Below, piece by piece: positions 21,477 through 31,097 of a stretch of DNA of 64,000 nt. The notes below the pieces were generated by a model. That model was not told the origin of the DNA. It saw only the letters and a program-made list of their open reading frames with translations, and made no database searches. The DNA is taken from the NCBI GenBank assembly GCA_023052935.1, contig CM041298.1, forward strand, positions 65,435,838 through 65,499,837, in the 5' to 3' direction. Position 1 is the first letter of the stretch, and every line of letters starts with the position of its first letter. A program made the position numbers and the translations under genes. This DNA is from Piezodorus guildinii (lineage: Eukaryota; Arthropoda; Insecta; Hemiptera; Pentatomidae).

Positions 21477-21699
21477 AGATACTATATAAATGAAATGCGC
21501 ATAACCTCCTTTCTTCCAAGGGGCAATCAATGTTCCTTTTTCTTTTTTCAATTTATAACACGGAAGTCCAACCCGGAAGTTTCTTAGTTGTATCAAGATG
21601 ATAGGAAAGTTACGCGGTTGAAATTACACGTTGAGGCCCTTTCTAATAAAAGAGTAATAAATTGGGAGGCAGTCAGCTGACTAATTTGATCCCTGATTG

Positions 21700-21900
21700 G
21701 AGCAATAACAATAAAATTTTACGGGCAACCCCCGAGGGTTAGGCTAACCAGGCCGCCCGCTGTGTGGTCCCCTCTTCCATGGATCCATCTCTAGGCCATG
21801 CCTCCTCCTCGCTCCCGGCTTAATATCACTTAATTACCCGCTCCAACGCCGCGGTGGTCACTGCCGTTCCGGAGGCTAAATTAGTCTATCAGTGACCAAT
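21700..21900. other. Short GC-rich block, unidentified
   Basis: GC-rich in an AT-rich region (GCAACCCCCGAGGGTTAGG, CAGGCCGCCCGCTGTGTGG, ACGCCGCGGTGGTCACTGCC). No useful frame. It could be the 5' UTR of a LINE or a repeat head. Confidence 0.25.
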
Positions 21901-22110
21901 ATACTGATTTTCTTTAAGGATTATGATATCTAATATATTCGGAAAACAAAGCAGTTCTCTCCTCCTTCTGCCTAAAAAACGTCGCAACAAGATACGCAGA
22001 ACTCGAATAACGAATAAAAAAAAAAATCCGTTTGTCTCCCGTACGCCATCAACCGTCCGCGGCATATTTCCGAAACTACTTGACCTATCTTTTTTTTTTT
22101 AATTCGCCAC

Positions 22111-24246
22111 CGTCCTGACATCCTTGATATTTTCATTACTTCCCAAATCTCCTCCACCCAATCTACAATCAAATCCTTAGATGACCTCTCCTCTGATCAT
22201 AGCCCGGTTCTGCTTCAACTGCATTCCAATCCTATTCATAAGCCTCCTTTACCTTCCCTGATTAAAGGACAAGTCAACTGGGACAATTTTCGATATGACT
22301 TAGAGAACAATCTGGACTTGAAAATTTTGTTAAAAACTAAACAAGACATAGACTCTGCCATTGAAGAACTTAACAAATCAATAGAAACTGCCATACAGAC
22401 CAACACATTACAATATACAAACAGGAAGGCACAAGAAACCAACCTGCCATATTATATTCGACTATTACTAACTGAAAAACGCCGAGCAAGAGCGAAGTGG
22501 CATCGAACACGATACCCTTCGGATAAAACCATTTACAATAAACTGACGAACAAACTCAAGACAGAAATAAGAAAACTCAAAATTCAAAACTTCACAGAAA
22601 ACTTAAGTACAACAGACAAATCATTATGGATAACAACTGCAAAACTACTGAAATACAAAACCTTTAATCATCCACTCCTCACCGACTCAAAATCCTGGAC
22701 AAGATCCGATGATGAAAAATCTCAGCTGTTCGGAGAACACCTTTCCAAAACGTTTCTCCCACACCCCGACATCCTTAATACAATCCATATCGACCGTGTT
22801 GAAGCAGAACTCACTGTTCCTCTCCAAATGACCCTTCCTCCTAAGGCCTTTCATCCATCAGAAGTCATCAACATAATTCAAAATTTACCTTCCAAAAAAG
22901 CTCCTGGCCATGATCTCATTACATCCCACATCCTAAAACAGCTCCCCAGAAAAGCCATATTATTCCTCACCTATATATATAATGCTACTCTCCGTTCTAC
23001 CTATTTTCCAGACCACTGGAAACTGTCCATTATCAAAATGATACCTAAACCAAAAAAGCCTCTTGAATATCCATCCTCTTACCGTCCTATCTCCCTCTTG
23101 CCCATTCTGGGCAAAATTCTCGAAAAACTTTTCCTCAAACGTTTATACCCAATCCTCGAATCCAACCACGTGATTCCTGACCACCAGTTTGGATTTCGGA
23201 CATCCCATTCCACTATACAACAGTGTCACCGTGTGGTGGATGTCATATCTTCCACATTGGAGCGCGGAAAGTATTGCACTGGAGCCTTTCTCGACGTGGA
23301 ACAGGCTTTTGATCGAGTTTGGCATCCGGGTCTGCTATACAAGCTCCGTCAATTCCTCTCTCCAGCGTACTTCCTATTAATTCGTTCCTATCTCTCTGAT
23401 AGAACTTTCAAAGTTAACCATAACCTTTGTTACTCATCCATATTCACTCAATCAGCCGGTGTACCGCAAGGTAGTATCCTGGGTCCGATCCTTTACACGG
23501 TGTATACGGCTGATATTCCCTCCCATCCTAGCACTATCCTTACTTCCTACGCCGATGACACATGTGTGTTATCTGTGAATAATGATCCTGTTACTGCATC
23601 ACAAATCCTACAGCACCATCTATCAGCCATTGAAGAATGGTGTCAAAACTGGAGAATCAAAATAAATCCTAATAAATCCCATCAAATCACCTTCACTCTA
23701 CGTCGTAAGCCTATGACTTCCTGCCCCACCGTATCCTTTAACAATATCCTACTTACTCCTGTTGAACAGATTCGGTACTTAGGACTCCACCTCGACAAAC
23801 GCCTAACATGGAATCCTCATACTAGACTGAAACGACAGGAAACTGCTCGTAGATACAGATTACTACAACACTTACTTGACAAACGTTCAAAACTTCCTAC
23901 TTACTACAAAAAACTCATTTATATCACAATTATCAGGCCTATTTTGACCTATGGCATTGAGCTATGGGGGTCTACTAAACCATCGAATTCCTCTCGCATC
24001 CAATCCTTGCAGTCCAAAATCCTTCGTAAAATCCTCAATGCTCCTTACTTTGTTACTAATAAAATCATCCATAAAGACCTAAATATCCCATTAGTTGAAG
24101 ACTTGGCCCGTTACAGATATACCTCTTTTCATTCCAAACTCCCTGCCCACTCAAACCCGCTTATCCGTGACCTCTCCTCCATATCTATTCCCGACAACCC
24201 ACCGAGGCGCCTTAAAAGAAGATGGCCAAGAGACCTTCTAACATAA
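22111..24246 (+). CDS. LINE ORF2 fragment: end of endonuclease plus complete reverse transcriptase
   Basis: Open from the first base of the insertion (711 codons, no start of its own). It begins at RPDILDIFITSQI and DDLSSDHSPVLLQ, the last catalytic block of the endonuclease. It continues through SSYRPISLLPILGKILEKL, LDVEQAFDRVWHPGLLYKL, AGVPQGSILGPILYTVYTAD and TSYADDTCVLS to LKRRWPRDLLT. All reverse transcriptase catalytic Asp residues are present. The absence of any stop implies recent insertion, but without the endonuclease N-terminus it is not autonomous. Confidence 0.9.
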   Translation, partial: RPDILDIFITSQISSTQSTIKSLDDLSSDHSPVLLQLHSNPIHKPPLPSLIKGQVNWDNFRYDLENNLDLKILLKTKQDIDSAIEELNKSIETAIQTNTLQYTNRKAQETNLPYYIRLLLTEKRRARAKWHRTRYPSDKTIYNKLTNKLKTEIRKLKIQNFTENLSTTDKSLWITTAKLLKYKTFNHPLLTDSKSWTRSDDEKSQLFGEHLSKTFLPHPDILNTIHIDRVEAELTVPLQMTLPPKAFHPSEVINIIQNLPSKKAPGHDLITSHILKQLPRKAILFLTYIYNATLRSTYFPDHWKLSIIKMIPKPKKPLEYPSSYRPISLLPILGKILEKLFLKRLYPILESNHVIPDHQFGFRTSHSTIQQCHRVVDVISSTLERGKYCTGAFLDVEQAFDRVWHPGLLYKLRQFLSPAYFLLIRSYLSDRTFKVNHNLCYSSIFTQSAGVPQGSILGPILYTVYTADIPSHPSTILTSYADDTCVLSVNNDPVTASQILQHHLSAIEEWCQNWRIKINPNKSHQITFTLRRKPMTSCPTVSFNNILLTPVEQIRYLGLHLDKRLTWNPHTRLKRQETARRYRLLQHLLDKRSKLPTYYKKLIYITIIRPILTYGIELWGSTKPSNSSRIQSLQSKILRKILNAPYFVTNKIIHKDLNIPLVEDLARYRYTSFHSKLPAHSNPLIRDLSSISIPDNPPRRLKRRWPRDLLT

Positions 24247-24380
24247 GACATTGGAGTGCTACCAATGGGTAGTTTCTTCTCAGGACTATCATGTGTACTG
24301 ATCATATATAAAGCCTATTTACTTGTTGTATTTATTTAATACAGTTGTAAATTTCTTTAAATAAAAAAAAAAAAAAAAAA
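22111..24380 (+). mobile_element. Jockey-clade LINE, 5'-truncated, 10-bp target-site duplication
   Basis: Flanked by AATTCGCCAC at 22101-22110 and 24381-24390; the second copy follows directly on the poly(A). The 3' UTR ends with ATACAGTTGTAAATTTC, TTTAAATAAA and about 18 A. Closely related to the element at 14232-17602 on the opposite strand. Confidence 0.92.
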
Positions 24381-24425
24381 AATTCGCCACAAAAATACAA
24401 GAGGATGCAACGATGATCCTAACTC

Positions 24426-25503
24426 AGAGATAGATAGATAGATAGATAGATAGAAAAGTCTGTTTTTATTTTTCAAAATTACATCAAAAAGCCAATAAAC
24501 AAATAAAAAAATAAACAAATTACAAATTACGAAATACAATAATAAAAATCAGATACACTACATGGTCTATTGACCGTCCGTGGAGTCTGTGTTTATTAAC
24601 AAAATTAATCTTTAATCTATCAATATAAATAATCAATAACAAAATAAGAAACAAACACTTCCCATGTTATTTATGTACTAAAATTAATTCACAAATAGTC
24701 AAATTCACAATTAGTTAAATTGAATTTAACAAATTCACTAATAGTTAAATTCTCTCGTTAGTAACATTCTATAAGAGAAAGCCGATCTGGAGAAATTAAC
24801 TAACGCCAGCCAATCTTTTCCATTTATCAACTCTAAAATTTGATCCCAGGTTAAATTTTTAGAATTAAAATATTTTTTTCTAAACTCAGTAAGTATCGGA
24901 CAGGCAGCCAAAAAGTGAAAAAGATGTTCTGCTTCATTTGTATTGCACAAACTACATTTATTATTTGTTTTCATGAAATGTTTGTAATTCAGGTTTAATA
25001 CATCACCCCTGATTTTAATTACCCATCTAATCACCTCCAGTGAACATTTGTCAGTAATTTAATTTACTGTGGTTAAATGTGGATAAAAGGGAGAAGTTTT
25101 AGAATTTTTAACTTTAATAATATTTTGAGTATAAATATCTTTTTGTATTTGAACCCTTAATGCTGCTAGACTATTTTTCTATAACTTAATATCATCACAG
25201 TTAAATAGATTTAAGTTGAAATTTAATCCATGCGATTCCTTCAGATAAAGTATGTTTTTGAACCATGCTATTTTTTTCTTAACTATATGTAATGCTAATA
25301 TCTTTGGATATCTAAGTGGTGGTAAATTTAAAATTTGAATAATATAATCGAAATGCATCTTTAGGGTGAACATAAATATTGGATCTATTGTTGTTTCAAA
25401 ATGGAGAAAATGAGTTGGAGTATATTTTGGTAATTTAAATAGTTTTTTAAGAAAAAATCTTTGTAGTTTTTCCACGGCATCATGACTAACCCCACCTATC
25501 GGC
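24426..25503 (-). mobile_element. LINE 3' end with (TATC)n tail, 12-bp target-site duplication
   Basis: Flanked by TGATCCTAACTC at 24414-24425 and 25504-25515. The minus strand encodes EKLQRFFLKKLFKLPKYTPT and FETTIDPIFMFTLKMHFDY. After a break it encodes a C-terminal C-x2-C zinc-like segment (CSLCNTNEAEHLFHFLAACP), typical of the end of many LINE ORF2 proteins. The 3' end is a (TATC)n microsatellite at 24428-24455. Frames are broken by stops. Confidence 0.75.
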
Positions 25504-26190
25504 TGATCCTAACTCCTACACGTTGATATCAGCTGGTTATTTTGAAAATGGCGGTCGATTAAAAGTGATTTAATTCAATAGCTCAGTTATTTTTAAAAAT
25601 AGAGAAAAAATGTATAAGTGCTTTTTAACAAAAAAAAAATCGCGAATAATTGTATAAAATAGAAAAAAGGAAAGAAAACAAAATTGAAATTTTACACATA
25701 AATACTCTCATAACTCAGTTATTTTTGACGACAGAGATAAGTATGTATAGAGTTTTGGAATCAGTAAAGTGCGATAAACAAAAAAGGAAAAAGAAAAAAA
25801 TTAAAGTATAACTGTTTATATAGCTGTTAATAGGCAATTAACTAAACTGAAAAGCAATAAATAATCCAATGGAAAATGGTATATCACCACTATTAATTGC
25901 AAAATGGATCTCTAATATCTCTGATAGTTCTGAACCAATTTTAATGATTCTTTTTTCATTTTGTAGGAAATTTAATTCTTTCTTGACGGGTTTTGTTTTA
26001 TTCTTTATTCGGGTTCTACATATCTTGAAACGTAATCCCTCAAATTTTGAGGGGTGGGGATGATAATTATTACTCTTTATTCGGTTTCTACGTTTCTTGA
26101 AACGTAAACCATTAAATTTTGAAGGGGAGTAATTTTTTTTTATTTGTTTGGTCGATCACAAAGGTTCATTATGGAAAAAAATAAACCAAT

Positions 26191-26826
26191 ATCTGATAGC
26201 ACAGCAAACTTTATTGCGGAACTGTGACAAATATTTGAGGATTGCTCCAGATAAAATGAATGTACCAATCAGTTTATTTTTGATGAATATGCCGAAGAAT
26301 GTTTATTTTTAGTATTAGGAAATATATTAATGGAATTAACATATTTATGATGTATAACGCTCGATATAAATAAGTTTACATTCAACTGTTGTTATATTAT
26401 CAACTATAAGTCATATTCTAACACGATTTATTTATTTTTAACTTATCGTCATCTGTCACAATATCAAAGAAGATTTAATTCAATCCCCCGTAAAGGTTAC
26501 ACGCTCTTCATTTTTTTAATTTATTATTTGCCCTAATAATGTTAATGAAAAATTGGCACCTCACTTACCCAACCTGCGAATGAAAACAATTATAGCATCA
26601 GAAGAAATGGTTGACTGATAACACATTATAGGAATACCCACAATCTTACTTCACCTTTTTAATAACAATAATGATATAAAATTCATGATTCTCTAGTATT
26701 TATTGACCGCTACACGAACTACACCATCCTTCAGGGTTCAGTGCATAACGCCTTACTGTTTTTGTGAGAATGATTGCACGAGGAAGTGATTTGGCCGAAA
26801 TCACACTTGACCGTCAGGTTATCCTA

Positions 26827-26898
<72 letters not shown>

Positions 26899-27018
26899 GG
26901 CTCGAAACATGGGTTAGGGTAACGCCTTCAACAAAAGGATAGGCTATCCGCAAAACAGTTTTTTATATTGTGCAGTTCTTTAAATCATAACTTAGAAATG
27001 AACCAATAAATTAACCAA
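26191..27018. other. No gene seen; includes a long (TA)n tract
   Basis: AT-rich, with no frame or recognised repeat apart from the (TA)n microsatellite at 26827-26897. Confidence 0.4.
26827..26897. repeat. (TA)n microsatellite, about 35 units
   Basis: Uninterrupted alternating TA over about 70 bp. Likely length-polymorphic and able to extrude as a cruciform. Confidence 0.95.
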
Positions 27019-27872
27019 TTGAAACTTTCACTACCAGAAAGATGCTCTGTACACAGATCCAAACTTGACCTTCATTCCTTACCGACGCCACTGGTCTTTC
27101 GACTATTGCAATCAGAACCGTGGCTACATTCATATCCTAAAACATACCGTATTAACTGCAAAAGGGGTAATGATATAATCAGCCAATTAGAACATAAATC
27201 GCTATTTCTGCAATTCCAGCGGAAACATAGCGGATGGACTTATATCTATACGGATGGATCCAAAACAACAGATGGAGTGGGCACCGCTATAATCTCGGAG
27301 GGCGTAAAAATGTATTCGTTACCAACCTTTTGTTCATCATATCACGCTGAGTTGCTTGCAATAAATCGCGCGGTGCATGATTTCATTAGCAACACTGGGG
27401 ACGCATTTATCTGCACAGATTCCAAATCGGTTCTTAAGGCTTTAACAAATACATTTTCTGTGGACCCACTTTTGGTAGATACCTTAACACAATTAAAGGC
27501 ATTGGAGAGGGTTGGTAGTAGAATAGAATTTATATGGTTACCTGGTCACTGTGGTATAAAAGGAAACGAGCTAGCTGATACCAAAGCGAAACTAGCTGTC
27601 ACAGAAGGTCTGTTTGTTCCGGGTGCGTCAACGCGGGAAGTAATTGCCCTCATAAAAGAAAAGGCCACGGAACATTGGTAAAAAGTATGTTTTTTATGAG
27701 GGAGAATAAACTTAGAGTAGTCGAGCCTTCAGTGAAACCCAACCGAGCAGACCTAGGGCTGTGCAGGAAGGAGGAAGTGGTACTGGCTCGACTGAGGATT
27801 GGCCACACAAGGCTGACCCGCGGCTACCTGATGACGAGGGGAGAACCCCCTCAATGTACCTCCTGTGGGAAA
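27019..27872 (+). pseudogene. I-like LINE fragment: RNase H domain and C-terminus
   Basis: 220 codons cover an RNase H domain with all four catalytic acidic positions: YTDGSKT, HAELLAI, CTDSKSVL and the GHCGIKGNELAD block. A frame change at about 27675 leads to RKEEVVLARLRIGHTRLTRG and the start of a CTSCG zinc motif, where the element breaks off into other repeat DNA. RNase H downstream of RT is characteristic of the I group of non-LTR elements. RT and endonuclease are missing. Confidence 0.85.
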
Positions 27873-27875
27873 TAA

Positions 27876-28170
27876 TATTCTGCCACAGTTGGGATTCGAA
27901 TCCAGGACCCGGAGAACAGTATCCTAACGTGGCGTTAAATGAGTTAACAATCAAATAGTAGTGAAACCAACACTATTAGTTTGCAGGTCTATATTTTGGT
28001 TCTTTATCAGAGCTAAAAAGTAAAAAGATACAATGTCAATACAATCGAAACTAGAATTTCATTGGTTGAAAAAATGAATTCTAATAATAGATATTTCACA
28101 TATAGTCACTATATATCACTAAAGCCCAAAAACTCCAATAAGACTAAAGAAGTTGAGCTTGAATTCAACG
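27876..28170 (-). repeat. Degraded family H-like element
   Basis: The minus strand has a B-box-like segment (CTGGATTCGAATCC, near 27890-27910) and, at 27981-28016, a worn hammerhead-like core (GCUCUGAUAAAG, then AGACCUGCAAAC). Reading as family H is tentative. Confidence 0.35.
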
Positions 28171-28339
28171 AAACTAAAGGCAATATTCATTGACTCAAGA
28201 CACGCGTCATTCGCTTCCCTACTATCTCTAGTTTTCTCAATAAAACTATATTCAGTGGCGAAATTCCATAAATCCTAGAATGTACCTTTGATCACAAGTC
28301 AACATGAAGTATCTATATTTATTTCTAATTTCGGGTTCT

Positions 28340-28960
28340 ATCGTACTTATCGCAAAATGTAAGACCTCCATTTTTGAAGGGGAGCTACTTTTTTTTTCCT
28401 GTTTGATTAAAAATGATCATTATTCAAAATAATGAACCAAAAACATTTATACTAGACTTCTTACTATTTATTTTTATTTTACTTTATTTGTCTTTAAACT
28501 AATTAAAATAAAAATCCCTATTCCAGAACACTTTTTATTTTTGCTCTATCTGTAAAAATAATTGAGTTATGGAGGAATAACATCTCTTATAAGTTGTAAC
28601 TTGACCACATAAGATTTTTGTTTTCTTCATATTCATCGTGGTGTCTTAATCTCATAAAATGTTTCATATTTTTTCTATCTTTAATAACAACCGGATTAGA
28701 TGCGTACAGCATGTAAACATTATGAATGTTTTTATAATCATTAATCATGATTTACGGATTCTAAAAATCTATACATTTTTCTCGATATTCAAAAATAACT
28801 GAGTTATGGGCGTAAAAATGGGTAAAATTTCGATCTGTTTGTTTTATAGTTTTTTTAAATAATTTATCGCGCTTTTGACCCCAAATTTTGAGGGGGGAGC
28901 ATTAATTTTATTTATCCTTGATCGATTACGAAAGTTCATTATTGCAATTACTTAGAAACA
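28340..28960 (-). repeat. Family C, inverted copy (two end-like blocks)
   Basis: AATTTCGGGTTCTATCG, CCATTTTTGAAGGGGAG, then ATAACTGAGTTATGGGCG and CCAAATTTTGAGGGGGGAG with GATTACGAAAGTTCATTATT. Two end blocks suggest two adjacent copies or a rearranged one. Confidence 0.5.
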
Positions 28961-29240
28961 TCAACCTAATTGTTCGCCAAATGTACCCGGACATTTTATT
29001 ACTTTCATATTTAATTACATTTCTATATTAAATGTGCAGTAAATTGTTTTAATACTCTGAAGGGATACTTTGGGTTATTAATATTAATTAAAGACCCTAT
29101 GTTGTTGAATTAATCAATTTTTGCGTCAGGAGAGCCGGAATTTCGCTTCATCTCTCAGCAATAACACTCTTATAATTATACAAAGAAGTAATGAAGTGTA
29201 GGCATACTTTTGACTCATTCGTTAATTTTTTTATTTTCAG

Positions 29241-29404
29241 AAATTAACTGGTGTACGAATGATTTGTATTCTAACTATATAAGATTCATCCCCTCACCGC
29301 TTAGAGATCTAGAAGAACGTGTGCACGGAGTACTACGGAGTTTGTTTGAACACGCTCGTACCAAAAATCATGGAATACGACATTTGTATCAACACAACTT
29401 ATGA
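29241..29404 (+). CDS. Possible terminal exon of an unknown gene
   Basis: A strong acceptor (TTTTTTATTTTCAG) at 29227-29240 leads into an open frame to a TGA at 29402-29404: INWCTNDLYSNYIRFIPSPL then RDLEERVHGVLRSLFEHART. Composition and the absence of repeat similarity make it look coding. No upstream exon or family could be identified. Confidence 0.22.
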
Positions 29405-29682
29405 ACTATCCAGAGGGTCACTAATAGACAGAAAACTAAAAGGCCTGTTCCCTACAAGTTAGAGTTAAAGCAGAACATGTGCAGTACGTTTTTATGTTCC
29501 AACAGATCCCGATCAGAACGAATACTACGCATATCCTACATTATCTCTAAAAAAATATGAGACGAGAAAACATACCTGTATGTATATACATATGCAGATA
29601 TATACATATGCAGATATATACATATGTACTCGAAGACAGACTCAAGCGTATCATGAAAATTTTCATAAGATTGATTTTGGGT

Positions 29683-29996
29683 AATTGAGAAGGTCTCCAG
29701 TGACAAACTTATACGGCGAATTGAATTGGCTCCTACCTTCCATACGGAGGAAACATTTCCTCAAATCATACCTTTACCAAACCGTCAATTCTCAACACCC
29801 TCCATACATCCACACTATTCTAAAACTTAAATCCACAGACCACTCTCTTGAAACTAGATCACGCCGTTCTGACTATTGTATTCCTACCCATTGAACTAAA
29901 TCATTTGATCATTCCTTTTATATCCGCTCTGGAATTCTCTACCTACTCATACTCGCCATGCTCCTTCCCTTCTCTCATTCAAATCTCATCTTTTTT
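29683..29996 (+). pseudogene. LINE C-terminal fragment (L2/CR1-like)
   Basis: SPVTNLYGELNWLLPSIRRK, HFLKSYLYQTVNSQHPPYIH and SRRSDYCIPTH, then after a stop DHSFYIRSGILYLLI, follow the conserved LxxLxWLPxxxRR...P.Y pattern at the C-terminus of L2/CR1-type ORF2. Broken by a stop. Upstream (29580-29630) is a small tandem repeat of ATATACATATGCAGAT. Confidence 0.6.
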
Positions 29997-30001
29997 TTTT
30001 T

Positions 30002-30330
30002 TTTGACACATTGGCAATAAAAATAAATTTTATTGATTTCTTGGCCAGACATATAAAATAATATGTACTGTACAACATCGTTATTCTTAAGGGACATGGT
30101 CCAAGAACAAAGTTTTTATTACTATTATTATTATTATTATTATATTGAGGCAAGTTATGCTTGGACATGGCTCAGTATGCCCTAATGATGGCTCACAAGC
30201 TTGAGCCAAAACGTCTGCAAAAATAAAAAAAAATAAAGAAAAGATGGACTCCTGATTATTTTCACGTATATTATGATTATTACCTAAAGACGTGCGCACG
30301 CAAACACTGGACAGACCCAAAATCTCTGAT
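30002..30330 (-). repeat. LINE 3' UTR with hairpin tail and (TAA)n
   Basis: The minus strand carries a (TAA)n run, then GGACCATGTCCCTTAAGAAT, the same 3' UTR hairpin motif as at 43450, 36355 and 21322. A hammerhead-like core lies just beyond, on the plus strand. Confidence 0.5.
30176..30218 (+). ncRNA. Hammerhead-ribozyme-like motif (copy 2)
   Basis: GCC, CUAAUGA (one change), U, a 6-bp stem GGCUCA/UGAGCC with loop CAAGCU, AAAAC, GUC, UGC. The stem sequence differs from the other copies (GGCCUAC/GUAGGCC) but pairs perfectly. First G of GAAA is A, so it is probably inactive now. Confidence 0.45.
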
Positions 30331-31097
30331 CAATCAAAGTTCGCGCATGCGCAGAAAAGTAATTAGAATCGACCCTGTAGGGAAAGTGCGGATGAGTAAT
30401 CTGTCAACTCACTAATAAAATAAAAGTTATACATCTTAAACATTGAATACATTTTCAATTTAGAAGAATATACCTAACCAGGGACAACAGAACTAACCGT
30501 CGGCAAATTAAAATAAAAACCTCACCACTGATTCCTTATTATTCTGCACTTAATTGTACCACAAACCTTAATGACTCAGGCCATCGAAGTGGCATTTTAT
30601 TTGAAAATGATCTCTTTAATTAACTTTTCAGTAAATTTATAAAAACATTTTAGAGAGAAAATAATTCTTACATCATATTGTCGTTAAGTTATCATAACAA
30701 ATAATCATAGATTATTTCCTTATCTACCCAATGCACGATATTATGTTACCGGTTCCAAAAGGCGTGGCAAGGAATTATTTGTATCAGATCTTGCATATTT
30801 CGCATACCCACTAATAGAAATTTAATTTTACTATTTTGATAATCATATAATATTTAATAGATTCAAAATAGAATATCTAAAATTAATCAGTTGTTTTGCC
30901 GGCAAATATGCACAAATTCTCATTATTCTTAAGAAAAAATCAAACACAGCACATATTGTAATTTTTAAACTGCTAGTAATCTTAAGTAGTCCTGTTTTCA
31001 GCAATTAAATATTTTTCGGAAATTCATAAAAAAAAAATCTTTTAGAACCTTCCCAGTGGTTGTCTTTAATGCCTGAAGTGTGTGTGCAGTATTAAGT
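30331..31097 (+). promoter_or_regulatory. Upstream region of Tom70
   Basis: No repeat or frame recognised. The 5' UTR and promoter of Tom70 should lie here. There is no clear TATA box; TTCAGCAATT near 30998 is a weak initiator-like candidate. Confidence 0.3.

Larger units (their letters stand above)
21960..26190 (+). mobile_element. Family C element interrupted by two LINEs
   Basis: Three blocks, 21960-22110, 24391-24425 and 25516-26190, read on as one family C element. The left end includes CAAGATACGCAGAACTCGAA and TAACG; the right end is the inverted form (TTCGGTTTCTACGTTTCTTG), so the family has long terminal inverted repeats. LINEs sit at 22111-24380 and 24426-25503, each with its own target-site duplication. 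Confidence 0.65.

Noticed and set aside
22236..23380. Minus- and plus-strand small frames within the second Jockey
   Set aside because: Shadows of the ORF2 frame 22111-24246.
26827..26897. CRISPR-like or other structured array
   Set aside because: It is a simple (TA)n microsatellite; no spacers, and the genome is eukaryotic.
30087..30320. 77-codon minus-strand frame with an Ile run
   Set aside because: The Ile run is a (TAA)n-type microsatellite of a LINE tail; not a protein.
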